Below are positions 1-8,738 of a DNA stretch of 64,000 bases, in pieces. The DNA is taken from assembly GCA_900230115.1 (NCBI GenBank), contig LT907983.1, positions 4,944,774-5,008,773 on the forward strand, given 5' to 3'. The position numbers were made by a program, and so were the translations under genes. Source of the DNA: Spirosomataceae bacterium TFI 002 (lineage in GTDB: Bacteria; Bacteroidota; Bacteroidia; Cytophagales; Spirosomataceae). The first letter of the stretch is position 1. Each line of letters starts with the position of its first letter. The notes below the pieces were generated by a model, which did not search any database, had not been told where the DNA came from, and saw only the letters and a program-made list of their open reading frames with translations.

Positions 1-1635
1 AATAGTAGAAGGGGAAAATCGTGGGGTGCAGAAACGAATACAGGGATTAGCAACAGAAACCTTCCTTCGGCACAGATGGAAAATGTTCAAAAACTGAATT
101 ATACATGGGATAATCAGTTCAACATTACCAAGACAATTAACAACGAACACAATTTCAATTTCTTAGGGCTTCAAAGTATCTTCTCAAGCCAAGTGGAAGG
201 TTCTAAATTAGCAGCACGGTATTTACCTTTCGATACCGACTTTTTTAATTTGGGGTCTGGTGACCAATCCACTTATAGTATTGGGTCTTATTTTAACAAA
301 CAAACCCTCGCTTCTTTTGCAGGTCGTTTAAACTACAATTTCAAAGGGAAATATTTTGTAACTATCTCTAATAGATGGGACGGTTCTTCACTTCTTTCTA
401 AAGAAAATCGTTGGGACTTTTTCCCATCAGCCGCTCTGGCTTGGAACTTAACCGAGGAATCATTTTTAGAGAATATCCCTGCAATTTCATTCTTGAAATT
501 GAGAGCTAGTTATGGTTTCACAGGAAATAATATCATAGATCCATATTCCACTACCAATGTTTTGGATACGCAAACCTACTACGATTTTATGGGTACAAAT
601 GCCAATGGATGGAGAGCAAGTTCTCTGTCTAATAATGCACTAGGTTGGGAAAAAACTAGAGAAAGTAACTTTGGTCTTGATTTCGGTTTCTTGAGAGACA
701 GAATATCTGGTAGTATAGATGTTTACGACAGACTTTCCGATGATTTATTGCTACAGCAAGATTTACCAATAGAATCTGGGTATGAGTCAATAAGTGCCAA
801 TATAGGCTCTGTGAGCAACAAAGGGGTAGAGATTGCCTTGACAACTCGAAACATCGAAAAGAATAAGTTTTCATGGCAAACCACTTTTACTTTTACCAAA
901 AACAATAATAAAATTGTCTCGATTTATGGCCAAGACCAAGTAGATGACGTAGGAAATGGTTGGTTTATAGGTGAATCTATCAACTCGAGTTATAATTATG
1001 TTTTTGACGGTATATGGCAAGCCGACGAAAGAGATGAAGCTAAATCCTACGGCCAACTAGAAGGGCAAGCAAAAGTAAAGGATATCAATAATGATGGTAA
1101 AATTACTCCAAACGAAGATAGAATCATTTTGGGTTCAGCTGATCCGAAATTCACTGGAAGTGTATTTTCGACAATAAAATATGGCAACGTAGATTTTTCA
1201 TTCTCATTAATTGGGAGTGAGGGCGTTTTTGTAAGAAGTCCTTTCCATGCCAACTTTACCGATACAAGAGACAGAGGTCGTCAGAAATTGGACATTGGAT
1301 GGTATGTTCCCGAAAATGGTGCCGGTGTTCCAGCACAATTCAACAATGAATATCCACAGGCAAGAAATCAAGGTGCATACTGGAGAAGTAATGGAGTGGG
1401 GTATTACAGAGATGCCTCGTTCATGAAAGTCAAAAACATTACTTTGGGCTACAAATTGCCTGAAATTGCAGCTAACAAAATTGGAACAAAGTCGGTGAGA
1501 ATTTATGGTAATGTGTTAAATCCATTCGTGTTTTCTCCTTATGATGGATATGATCCAGAGTGGGCAGCAGCGAGCTTTGATGTGGGTAGGGTTAGTTCAA
1601 TCACTTATCAAGTAGGTCTTAATGTTAAATTTTAA
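1..1635 (+). CDS. SusC/RagA-type TonB-dependent receptor, C-terminal part
   Basis: The reading frame is open from the first base of the window, so the gene is cut by the window edge and its signal peptide, carboxypeptidase-like domain and plug lie outside. About 544 residues of the beta-barrel remain. They contain alternating aromatic strands, a DxNxDGxxTPNED-like calcium-loop segment (VKDINNDGKITPNEDR) typical of SusC barrels, and a final strand ending in the C-terminal phenylalanine (GLNVKF) expected of outer-membrane barrels. A SusD-like gene follows 13 bp downstream, which supports a glycan or oligosaccharide import pair. The substrate cannot be read from this sequence. An internal ATG at 76 is not the true start. 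Confidence 0.93.
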   Translation, partial: NSRRGKSWGAETNTGISNRNLPSAQMENVQKLNYTWDNQFNITKTINNEHNFNFLGLQSIFSSQVEGSKLAARYLPFDTDFFNLGSGDQSTYSIGSYFNKQTLASFAGRLNYNFKGKYFVTISNRWDGSSLLSKENRWDFFPSAALAWNLTEESFLENIPAISFLKLRASYGFTGNNIIDPYSTTNVLDTQTYYDFMGTNANGWRASSLSNNALGWEKTRESNFGLDFGFLRDRISGSIDVYDRLSDDLLLQQDLPIESGYESISANIGSVSNKGVEIALTTRNIEKNKFSWQTTFTFTKNNNKIVSIYGQDQVDDVGNGWFIGESINSSYNYVFDGIWQADERDEAKSYGQLEGQAKVKDINNDGKITPNEDRIILGSADPKFTGSVFSTIKYGNVDFSFSLIGSEGVFVRSPFHANFTDTRDRGRQKLDIGWYVPENGAGVPAQFNNEYPQARNQGAYWRSNGVGYYRDASFMKVKNITLGYKLPEIAANKIGTKSVRIYGNVLNPFVFSPYDGYDPEWAAASFDVGRVSSITYQVGLNVKF

Positions 1636-1648
1636 TCGATATCAGAAT

Positions 1649-3271
1649 ATGAAAAGTAATAGCATAAATAAAATATTCTTATTGACTCTTTTGGCGAGTC
1701 TTTCGCTGACTTCTTGTGAGGATTTCTTGACAGAAGATAATAGGTCAAACGTAACAGCTGAAAGTTACTATATAACTAAGTCTGGTTTTGAAGCATTGAT
1801 AAATGCCAATTATTCACAATTGCGAGATGTGTATGGGGGAGAGCCATGGCTGTTTTCGGCAGGCACGGACCTTTACGCCGAAGGACGTTCTCAAGAACCA
1901 GAAGGGCTTAGCCAATATTCAGATTTAAATCCTTCATCTTCAGGGGTTAATCAACTTTACAATACTTGTTACAGTGCAATTCAACTAGCAAATCAAGCTC
2001 TACACTATGCCGACCTTACAGAGCAATCGAGTAGTGTAAGTACCTCAAAAGGAGAAGTGAAATTCCTTAGAGCCTTGGCATATTTTAATTTGGTTCAAAC
2101 TTATGGTGGTGTTGCTCTTGTAAAAGAATACATCAATGAGCCAGTATTGGAATTTGAAAGGAATTCTGCAGAAGAAGTATATGCTTTCATTATCAGTGAT
2201 TTGGAAGAAGCTATTAATTTAGTGAATGATGGTGCTAATAATGGTAGGGTTAATAAAAGAGCTGTCCAGCATTTGTTAGGAAAAGTTTACTTAACAAGAG
2301 GATATGAATCATTTGGAACTCCTGCAGATTTTAGCACTGCAAGCTCTATTTTGGACCAAGCAATTGCAGGTCAAGGTTTGGATATCCCATATACACAGTT
2401 ATGGAGACCAGAAAACGACGGAAATGCTGAAACGCTTTTCGCTGTGCAATATTCGGCAGCGTCCATTAGTGCTGATCCATTTAAGTATGGAAATAGCCAA
2501 GCTAGATACTTTGGGCCATATTTAGGAGGATCAGAAGTTGCTGGCAATGCTCCGCAGAGGTCTTATAATCTTTTACCAACAGATTTTGCCCTTGGCTTAT
2601 TTACCGAGGATGATGATCGCTGGGAGGGCTCGTTCATGGTCCGAGTTTATGACCGTTATTATGACGAATTCGATGTGGATGATAAAAGCAGTTTAGGCAT
2701 TTTTCATTACTATGCTCCAGCTTGGACAACAGCAGAAGACTCAATTGCTTTTGTTACTAAATATCCTTCAGCAACATACCACCAATATGGTAGCTATAGT
2801 TCACAAACGGTTAGCAGCGATTATCAAACTATTCCGTTAAAGAAGTTTGACGATCCAAAATCCTCTTTTGGTGGAAGCACGAGTACTAGGGATATCGTAA
2901 TTGCGAGACTAGGAGAGACTTATTTATTAGCAGCAGAGGCATATTTGAAGGCTGGAGATGCCGCCAAAGGATTAGAAAGGTTAAATGTAGTGAGAACCCG
3001 TGCAGGTGTAGCCCCAGCCACCATGGGCGAGTTTGATATCGATTACATTTTAGATGAAAGAGCACGTGAGTTGCTAGGTGAATACCATAGATGGTTTGAT
3101 TTAAAAAGAACAGGAAAATTAGTGGAAAGAACAGCAGCTCACCATAGATTAATATCAGTGGAGAATTTTAATGGTGCAAATGGAGAATTGAAGATCTTAA
3201 GACCAATTCCTCAAGCAGCCATTGACCTGAATCAAAACAGGAATTTCCCACAAAACCCGGCGTATAATTAA
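1649..3271 (+). CDS. SusD/RagB family nutrient-binding outer-membrane lipoprotein
   Basis: A 540-residue surface lipoprotein that would cap the SusC-like barrel encoded just upstream. The start at 1649 is preferred over the in-frame ATG at 1622, which overlaps the SusC gene. From 1649 the protein begins with a basic N-terminus, a hydrophobic stretch and a lipobox ending at Cys23 (LSLTSC). The middle is helical and TPR-like, as in SusD. Near the end it carries the family hallmark LDERARELLGEYHRWFDLKR and a closing IPQAAIDLNQNRNFPQNPAY. Length is normal for the family. It is very probably co-transcribed with the SusC gene, and a terminator hairpin follows. Confidence 0.93.
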   Translation: MKSNSINKIFLLTLLASLSLTSCEDFLTEDNRSNVTAESYYITKSGFEALINANYSQLRDVYGGEPWLFSAGTDLYAEGRSQEPEGLSQYSDLNPSSSGVNQLYNTCYSAIQLANQALHYADLTEQSSSVSTSKGEVKFLRALAYFNLVQTYGGVALVKEYINEPVLEFERNSAEEVYAFIISDLEEAINLVNDGANNGRVNKRAVQHLLGKVYLTRGYESFGTPADFSTASSILDQAIAGQGLDIPYTQLWRPENDGNAETLFAVQYSAASISADPFKYGNSQARYFGPYLGGSEVAGNAPQRSYNLLPTDFALGLFTEDDDRWEGSFMVRVYDRYYDEFDVDDKSSLGIFHYYAPAWTTAEDSIAFVTKYPSATYHQYGSYSSQTVSSDYQTIPLKKFDDPKSSFGGSTSTRDIVIARLGETYLLAAEAYLKAGDAAKGLERLNVVRTRAGVAPATMGEFDIDYILDERARELLGEYHRWFDLKRTGKLVERTAAHHRLISVENFNGANGELKILRPIPQAAIDLNQNRNFPQNPAYN

Positions 3272-3307
3272 ATAAGGAATGTTAATTAAATAAATTCAAT
3301 CTTAAAG

Positions 3308-3334
3308 GTATGGTCAATCGGCCATACTTTTTTT
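3308..3334 (+). terminator. Intrinsic terminator after the SusCD pair
   Basis: GTATGGTC and GGCCATAC form an 8-bp stem (one G-U pair) around an AATC loop, followed by seven T residues. It lies 37 bp after the SusD stop codon. Confidence 0.75.
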
Positions 3335-3344
3335 ATGTTAAAAA

Positions 3345-3380
3345 GGTACAATTGATAAATAAAATGTTATCAATTGTACC
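3345..3380. terminator. Perfect 14-bp inverted repeat between convergent genes
   Basis: GGTACAATTGATAA (3345-3358) and its exact complement (3367-3380) enclose an 8-base loop. It sits between the SusD gene and the convergent peptidase gene. The A-rich left and T/A-rich right flanks suggest a bidirectional terminator, possibly for the leftward gene, but the T tract is weak. It could equally be a small dispersed palindrome. Confidence 0.45.
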
Positions 3381-3413
3381 TAATAGAGCCTATTTAGTAA
3401 GAGCCGTGAGCTT

Positions 3414-5021
3414 TTATTTTCTAGCAGCTTTAAACTCGCTTCCCTCATACCATTTTGGGAAGTAATCTTCATTTCCTAATTTCAGTCCTACGTTAAAAAA
3501 CAGTTGTAAATCCTGCTGAACACCACTTAATTCTGTGGTTTCAGGATTGTATTCATCGGAAGGTTGATGATACTTATTCTTAATGTAATCTTCTTTAAAC
3601 TTTTTAATGTCTTCAATACTGACATCATAACCTTCATGCGAACCACTTGCGTACAATGCAGGGATACCAATTTTGGCAAAGTTGAAATGGTCTGACCTGA
3701 AGAAATAACCTTTCTCAGCATCTGGGTCTGGAATTATGTATCGGTTTTGTTTTAATGCGGCTTCCTCGGCATATTCGTCCATTTCAGATTGACCATAACC
3801 TGTTATGGTGAGGTCTTTCATTTTTCCTGGGCTTGCTAAGGCATCCACATTGATATTAGCTACAGTTTTTTTAGGATTGAAAATTGGATTTTCAGCGTAA
3901 TAAGCGGAACCTAATAAACCTTGTTCTTCTCCTGTAACTGCTAATAAGACAATGGAGCGTTTGGTGGCATTAGTTTTCTTAAAAGCTTCTGCTATGGCCA
4001 ATAAACCTGCTACGCCCGATGCGTTATCTATGGCTCCATTATAAATAGAATCACCATCAATGGCTTTACCTACACCAAAGTGGTCCCAGTGTGCAGAGTA
4101 AATGATATACTCGTCTTTTCTGTCTGTACCAGGAATCAAAGCAACTACATTTTTAGAAACATCTTTTTTAATTTTGTTCTCTATGGCTACAGATACATTT
4201 AAGTCTAAAGGAATAGGACTGAAGTCCTTGTTTCGGGCAAGCGTTTTATAATCTTGACCTTTCATGGCTGATGCTTCAAAGAGTTTTGTTGTGCTCTCGG
4301 CACTTATCCAAGATTCAACATCCAAAAGCGGTAAGTCGCTCTCAATGATTAATTTAGCTCCACTCCATCCAGATTCTACTACGTTCCAACCATAAGAGGC
4401 TGGCTCGGTATCGTGAATGATGATGAGCCCCGCAGCACCTTGTCTTGCAGCTTCTTCGTATTTGTATGTCCATCGGCCATAATAAGTCATTTCGTTTCCT
4501 TTAAAGAGGGTAGAATCACCTGACTTAAAGCCTGGGTCATTAATTAGAACAACGGCTGTTTTTCCTTTCCAATCTATGCCTTCGTAATCATTCCAACCGT
4601 ATTCAGGAGCTACAATGCCGTAACCGGCAAAAACAAGTTCTGAGTTTTCAAGACTGACATTAGTAACCGCCTTACTAGTAGTAGCCACAAAATCTTTCAG
4701 ATGGCCTAAATTAAAACTTCCATTTTTGCCAGATATGACCATGTTTTTGGACGGCATTCCATCAATTTCTACCATGGGAACCTCTTGGAAAAAGCTATCA
4801 CCATTTCCTGGCAAAACCCCAAGTTTCTCAAATTCCTCTTTCAAATAATTGACCGTTTTTACTTCTCCTTCAGTAAAAGGTTTTCTTCCCAAAAACTCAT
4901 CGGAGGCTAGTCGCTCAATATGATTGCCAATAGTGGTTTGGTTAACTTCAACTTCTTTGGTAGCGTCATTTCGACAGCTGATAAAAAGAGTAAGGGCTAA
5001 TAAGGCTAAGTAGTTTTTCAT
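3414..5021 (-). CDS. M28 family metallopeptidase lipoprotein with PA domain
   Basis: A 535-residue predicted exported aminopeptidase. Cys16 in LFISC is a lipoprotein cleavage site. A PA-type insert (roughly residues 100-250) precedes the M28 catalytic domain. The di-zinc ligands of the family can be read: His311 (SAHWDH), bridging Asp332 (DNASG), catalytic and binding Glu365/Glu366 (TGEEQG), Asp393 (NVDALA) and His485 (YHQPSDE). All are intact, so the enzyme should be active on peptides in the periplasm or at the cell surface. It is transcribed alone, convergent to SusD. The exact substrate preference is not visible. Confidence 0.93.
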   Translation of the reverse strand: MKNYLALLALTLFISCRNDATKEVEVNQTTIGNHIERLASDEFLGRKPFTEGEVKTVNYLKEEFEKLGVLPGNGDSFFQEVPMVEIDGMPSKNMVISGKNGSFNLGHLKDFVATTSKAVTNVSLENSELVFAGYGIVAPEYGWNDYEGIDWKGKTAVVLINDPGFKSGDSTLFKGNEMTYYGRWTYKYEEAARQGAAGLIIIHDTEPASYGWNVVESGWSGAKLIIESDLPLLDVESWISAESTTKLFEASAMKGQDYKTLARNKDFSPIPLDLNVSVAIENKIKKDVSKNVVALIPGTDRKDEYIIYSAHWDHFGVGKAIDGDSIYNGAIDNASGVAGLLAIAEAFKKTNATKRSIVLLAVTGEEQGLLGSAYYAENPIFNPKKTVANINVDALASPGKMKDLTITGYGQSEMDEYAEEAALKQNRYIIPDPDAEKGYFFRSDHFNFAKIGIPALYASGSHEGYDVSIEDIKKFKEDYIKNKYHQPSDEYNPETTELSGVQQDLQLFFNVGLKLGNEDYFPKWYEGSEFKAARK

Positions 5022-5300
5022 GGAGGATAGTTATTGATTTTAATAGTTTTATTCCCAAGCGAAAGTAGGCTTTATAATAACTAAGCTAAGATATTTTGAT
5101 CAGGCTAGAAAGTAATGTGAGCAAGAACTCGATAAACAGTACTGATTTCAAGTATGTTACTATAAGTTAAGACTGAATTTCAGACTTTTGCTTGATGCTT
5201 AGCTTTGGGGAAAGCGTTGAGCTGCTTGTAAATTCAAATCACATATCCATTGAATGCTATACTATTGGGTATATACGCATGAATAGGAGAGAGCTGAAGT

Positions 5301-5816
5301 TTATTGCAAAACGGCAGTAAAGTCACCCGACACGTTTATTTTGGGCTGTGTGCCAGCAGTGCCAGCCACCAACTCCAGCATGCTGACCTGAAAGTTACCC
5401 TTGAGTAATTTTCCATCGATACTAGAAATAGTCACTCTTCCGCCATCACCACTTGCGGTATTAAAGAACTTCTGATTGCCCGAAAATACACTGCCTAGTT
5501 GTAATTCGCTAAAAGAATCACCTTGTTTACTCGCTTGAAACTTGCCATCCACATAACCCGGATTTACCATATATGTGCCCGGAACGAGCTCATCTATAAG
5601 AATTCGAAAAGATAGCACATCTACACCAGAAGTCATGACAATGAAAGCATTGGTGGGATTTGCTGTACTGCCAAACCTACAATCAGTTCCTTTTATCTCC
5701 GCCTGGGAAGTACCGCTCACTTGGTATTGAAACTGGACGGACTTGGGACCAGCACCGTCATTTTTACAAGCAACCACTACAAGAAAGAAGAGCATAGGAG
5801 CGAATAACTTTTGCAT
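5301..5816 (-). CDS. Small lipoprotein of unknown function
   Basis: A 171-residue protein with a classic lipoprotein start: basic Lys3, a hydrophobic run, then VVAC with Cys17. The mature part is polar and beta-rich with scattered glycines, like small Bacteroidota surface lipoproteins. No family is recognised with certainty. It is flanked by about 280 bp of non-coding DNA on the peptidase side (5022-5300), where nothing was recognised, and about 150 bp on the other. Probably monocistronic. Confidence 0.75.
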   Translation of the reverse strand: MQKLFAPMLFFLVVVACKNDGAGPKSVQFQYQVSGTSQAEIKGTDCRFGSTANPTNAFIVMTSGVDVLSFRILIDELVPGTYMVNPGYVDGKFQASKQGDSFSELQLGSVFSGNQKFFNTASGDGGRVTISSIDGKLLKGNFQVSMLELVAGTAGTQPKINVSGDFTAVLQ

Positions 5817-5972
5817 AACATTATAGTTTTAATGTGAAAAAGCATGGAATGAATTTGAAGACCAGTGAAAATCTACTTCGCTTACCAAAAATACGAATAA
5901 TTGCAATACAATAGCTAAGTTGCTTAATATTAAGTTAATAGGTTATAAGATGCGAAAAGCAAAGCGTACGGA

Positions 5973-6740
5973 CTAATAACTCCGCTTATCAAAAAGCTCG
6001 GTATCTTCTAGCATATACTCTAAAATGGGTCTGCATCTATCTTTGCAGGCTGGGTAAAATGCCTTGTGTTTTTTATCGTCATTTTTGATTGGTTTTCCCC
6101 ACCAAAACTCCGCCAAAGCAATCGGTTTTAAATGATGCTGAAAGGCAAACTGCAGGACCTTTGGAGCTACACATTCGCCAGCTGCTGTCGGTGGATTCCC
6201 GTGTGAAGAACCTGCAAAAATTTCGAGTAGATTTTGATATCGCCCCGATAGATTCATGAAATGATAATTTTCAAAAAGACGTCTTTGCAAGGCAAAGGAC
6301 TTTTGACTTCTTTCTAACTTCAAAGAATCAATCTCAACTGGGTTCATGGATTCCTTTATCTGCTTGCCTATTTCTGTAAGCTCGGTCATGCCTTTGTTTA
6401 TGAAGAAGTCGCCCATAGACGGAAGAAAAACTGAAGGAATGAACTGATCACATTGAGCATTTAAAGGAAGTTTACCTGAGACTGTACCAATAAAACAATA
6501 GCTGAGATCTTCTTTTTGAACCACAAGCACGCCAAACATCTTTCCCTTTTTTGATAGAAAATCTTTTCCCCAATGTTTTGACTCCTTTGAAATAAACTCT
6601 TGAAACTCAGCGGCCGCTATTTTTGCGATTTCAGATATCTCTTGAGCAAATGGATTATTGAGCTTTTGGGGTATACTGACCTCAGTAATATTTGTCTTGA
6701 AGTCAAAAATGAATTGTTTGTTCAAATAGCTTTCTGGCAA
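5973..6740 (-). CDS. Stand-alone N-terminal domain of a Bacteroidota RluA-family pseudouridine synthase
   Basis: The 255 residues match what I recall of the accessory N-terminal region of long (about 550-residue) Bacteroidota RluA-type enzymes. Shared stretches include GKMFGVLVVQ, a variant of SGKLxxxNxxxxFVPPVFD, PTAAGECVAPKVLQFAF, PIALAEFWWGKP and FYPACKDRCRPIL. The protein stops at KRSY just where the catalytic pseudouridine synthase domain would begin. The following 150 bp (5822-5972) encode nothing like that domain. It may be a truncated gene or a split family member that acts without its own catalytic part. Family assignment is from memory of the consensus. Confidence 0.65.
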   Translation of the reverse strand: MPESYLNKQFIFDFKTNITEVSIPQKLNNPFAQEISEIAKIAAAEFQEFISKESKHWGKDFLSKKGKMFGVLVVQKEDLSYCFIGTVSGKLPLNAQCDQFIPSVFLPSMGDFFINKGMTELTEIGKQIKESMNPVEIDSLKLERSQKSFALQRRLFENYHFMNLSGRYQNLLEIFAGSSHGNPPTAAGECVAPKVLQFAFQHHLKPIALAEFWWGKPIKNDDKKHKAFYPACKDRCRPILEYMLEDTELFDKRSY

Positions 6741-6888
6741 GAATTAAGACCAGCATTAAGAATAAGGCCGCAAAGTTATTCAAAGATTGATATCAATTGT
6801 GACAAAGAAGTATTTTACTTAGTCGTAGGAAGTAGAAATGGGAGTGAGGCACTATTTTGATAAACTGAATTTGAATTCTTGTACTGTT

Positions 6889-7716
6889 TCACTTCTGATG
6901 TTGTTTGAATAGCCATTTTGGCAATGTTTCTCCTAAAATTGTTGTGGTAAAAACGTTGTCATGTGTTGTTTCTTTTAGCTTCCAAAAAAGAATAGAATTG
7001 TTCATTTCCTTATAAAATTGCTCGTCACTATCAATTGGGTTTTCGGTGTCATCCATACCGTGAATTAGCCAAATAGGAATTGCCGAAAGCTCTTGTATCT
7101 TGTCAAACTGTGGAATTCCTGAAATGCTAATGCCTGCTGCAAATAGTTCGGGTCTTGCCGACAAGGAATTAATTACGGTTGAAGCTCCCATTGAAAATCC
7201 AACGACATAAATTCTGTTGTTGTCAATATTCAAATTTGATTTAAGCGAGTCAATTAGTTCTAATACTGAATTCAGACAAGGTCTCGGTATCGAATAAAGC
7301 ACATTTCTTGTTGTGCTATCCATTACATAGTCTGATGAGCGGGTTGGGAATTGCGGGGCCAAAACATAAGCTGGATACTTATTTTGAATTTCAGGGCTGG
7401 CAAACAGCTTTTGCAATATCCCTAATTGAGATGTATTGTCGGTTCCCACTGGCCGACCTGAACCATGATATACCACAACTAAAGGATATTTTTTATTTGT
7501 TTTTGGTTGAAATAAGCGATAGTTAATTTCTGTCTGCTCTTTACCTTTAAAAGTACCGGAGTCAAAAATAGCATTGTCTAAACTTCTGATTTTGAGAATC
7601 TCTTGTTTCGATAAAGTGGTGTCCGCAGTGTTTTCTAAGACAACTTGTCCAAATTGTTTTTTAGTAGGAGAACAAGCACTCAGGAAAATGATTGAAGCTA
7701 AAAATATTCCTTTCAT
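6889..7716 (-). CDS. Alpha/beta-hydrolase lipoprotein (PHB depolymerase / carboxylesterase type)
   Basis: 275 residues with a lipobox at Cys15 (FLSAC). The hydrolase fold is clear: an oxyanion-type VVYHGSG strand near residue 84, nucleophile elbow GFSMGAS with Ser175, acidic residue in HGMDD (222/223) and His252 in THDNV. This is the layout of the PHB-depolymerase-like/dienelactone-like esterases found near cell-envelope functions. The substrate is unknown. A single gene with no co-directional close neighbour. The start is supported by the lipoprotein signal immediately after it. Confidence 0.85.
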   Translation of the reverse strand: MKGIFLASIIFLSACSPTKKQFGQVVLENTADTTLSKQEILKIRSLDNAIFDSGTFKGKEQTEINYRLFQPKTNKKYPLVVVYHGSGRPVGTDNTSQLGILQKLFASPEIQNKYPAYVLAPQFPTRSSDYVMDSTTRNVLYSIPRPCLNSVLELIDSLKSNLNIDNNRIYVVGFSMGASTVINSLSARPELFAAGISISGIPQFDKIQELSAIPIWLIHGMDDTENPIDSDEQFYKEMNNSILFWKLKETTHDNVFTTTILGETLPKWLFKQHQK

Positions 7717-7912
7717 TATTATGTTTCTGTCGGTTTGGCTGGTCTCTCAAAATTTCATCAAAATTAGTGTAAATCTAGCTTTGGTTTGAGGTGTGCCTCC
7801 TTAATTTAACTTTCTTAAGTGGCTTATTTTCTCCGGAATATATAAATGACAGGTCTGAGAAATACAATAATGATGTCAGGCCAGAGTGAGGATTTAAAAC
7901 GCGTAACCTAAA

Positions 7913-8074
7913 TTAAAAGCTTAGAAGAGCTAACTGGCAACAGTTTTTATTTATCTGTGCCAAATTCAAGTTGTCGCTGGTATTCTTTTTCATCAAAATA
8001 GCCGTTTGATTTTTTGAGTTACAACCAATTAACGCAACTATAAGCAAAATTAATAATGATAGCTTTTTAATCAT
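7913..8074 (-). CDS. Very short candidate lipoprotein (53 residues)
   Basis: ATG at 8074 opens a 53-codon frame: MIKKLSLLILLIVALIGC, then about 35 polar residues ending in CCQLALLSF. The first 18 residues are an excellent lipoprotein signal with Cys18 after ALIG. The mature part is very short, so this is either a genuine small lipoprotein or the 5' stump of a longer gene. No good ribosome-binding site is visible. Confidence 0.4.
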   Translation of the reverse strand: MIKKLSLLILLIVALIGCNSKNQTAILMKKNTSDNLNLAQINKNCCQLALLSF

Positions 8075-8194
8075 ATTTACGAATGTTTTCATAAATTTTG
8101 TCTTAATTTCTGACGAACGTTAAGCAACTGCTTGATTATTAGCCTGTCTATTTTTCCATTTTTCCCAATACCTCACTTGTAAAGAGGCCAAGTT

Positions 8195-8215
8195 CTCCCA
8201 ATAGCTATCGGGAGG
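8195..8215. repeat. REP-like palindrome (CTCCC-AATAGCTATC-GGGAG)
   Basis: CTCCC and GGGAG flank ATAGCTAT with one A/C mismatch. The core ATAGCTATCGG recurs in the group II intron copy at 15022, so this is a dispersed short palindrome rather than a local structure. Confidence 0.5.
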
Positions 8216-8236
8216 ATCCAATCCAAATTTAGTATT

Positions 8237-8488
8237 TTACTTTCTTATCCTAGCGATCGGTTTTCTTTTCTCAACAAGGAAGACGAAGGCTGTTTTTGGA
8301 GGATATTGTTCTCTGTTGGTAACCATATTCGAAATAATGACAGCAATTTTTCTTACTGTTGCGGTGATTGCCGCTTGTCGTCCTTTTTTGAATGCTATCT
8401 TTTTGAAGAAATTCTCAGGAAAAAGTGGAATAGCCAAAATCAAGGAAGTTTTTAGAGTATGGGTGAATAAAACCGATAGGCAATTCAA
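8237..8488 (-). pseudogene. IS110-family transposase remnant (C-terminal end)
   Basis: Only about 83 codons remain. The stretch AFKKGRQAAITATVRKIAVIISNMVTN followed by EQYPP and a Lys/Arg-rich tail is the C-terminal signature of IS110/IS116-type DEDD transposases. The N-terminal DEDD catalytic region and the upstream Ser-containing domain are missing. Adjacent DNA is the 3' end of a group II intron, so this spot has been hit more than once. No intact copy of the element lies in the window. Confidence 0.6.
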
Positions 8489-8529
8489 ATAATGTTGCTT
8501 AAAATTTGGATATATTCAGGTCTTAGAAT

Positions 8530-8702
8530 ACGCCTAGTCCGCCGTACCGATACATTTCGGTACTAGACCCGCTCATTGGCCACAATGGAATTGCCACAAT
8601 GGAATTGCCGTAATGGAATTGCCGTAATGGAATTGTGGTGTGCCGGGCTGGCATACCAAAGGCTTACTCCATCAGTTACTAAGGTGGAGCCGTCTACTCG
8701 AT
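8530..8702 (+). repeat. Degenerate 3' end of a group II intron
   Basis: CCGCCGTACCGAT...TAGACCCG (8540-8570) and the end GCCGTCTACTCGAT (8689-8702) match domains V-VI and the 3' terminus of the fuller intron ending near 15105. The part between has been replaced by a 14-bp tandem repeat. No reverse transcriptase sequence remains. It lies between the IS110 remnant and an SDR gene. Confidence 0.65.
8579..8634. repeat. Tandem repeat, 4 x 14 bp
   Basis: Four head-to-tail units of GCC(ACA or GTA)ATGGAATT. The first two units carry ACA, the last two GTA. It lies within the decayed group II intron 3' end. Confidence 0.85.
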
Positions 8703-8738
8703 TAGCTGCAGCCATAATTTTTCAGAAGTTTCTTTATG

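Noticed and set aside
7574-7789. A plus-strand frame near the hydrolase start
   Set aside because: It is mostly antisense to the lipoprotein signal region of the hydrolase and has no independent support.
8579-8634. A CRISPR array
   Set aside because: The 14-bp units are directly adjacent with no spacers, and no cas genes lie nearby.
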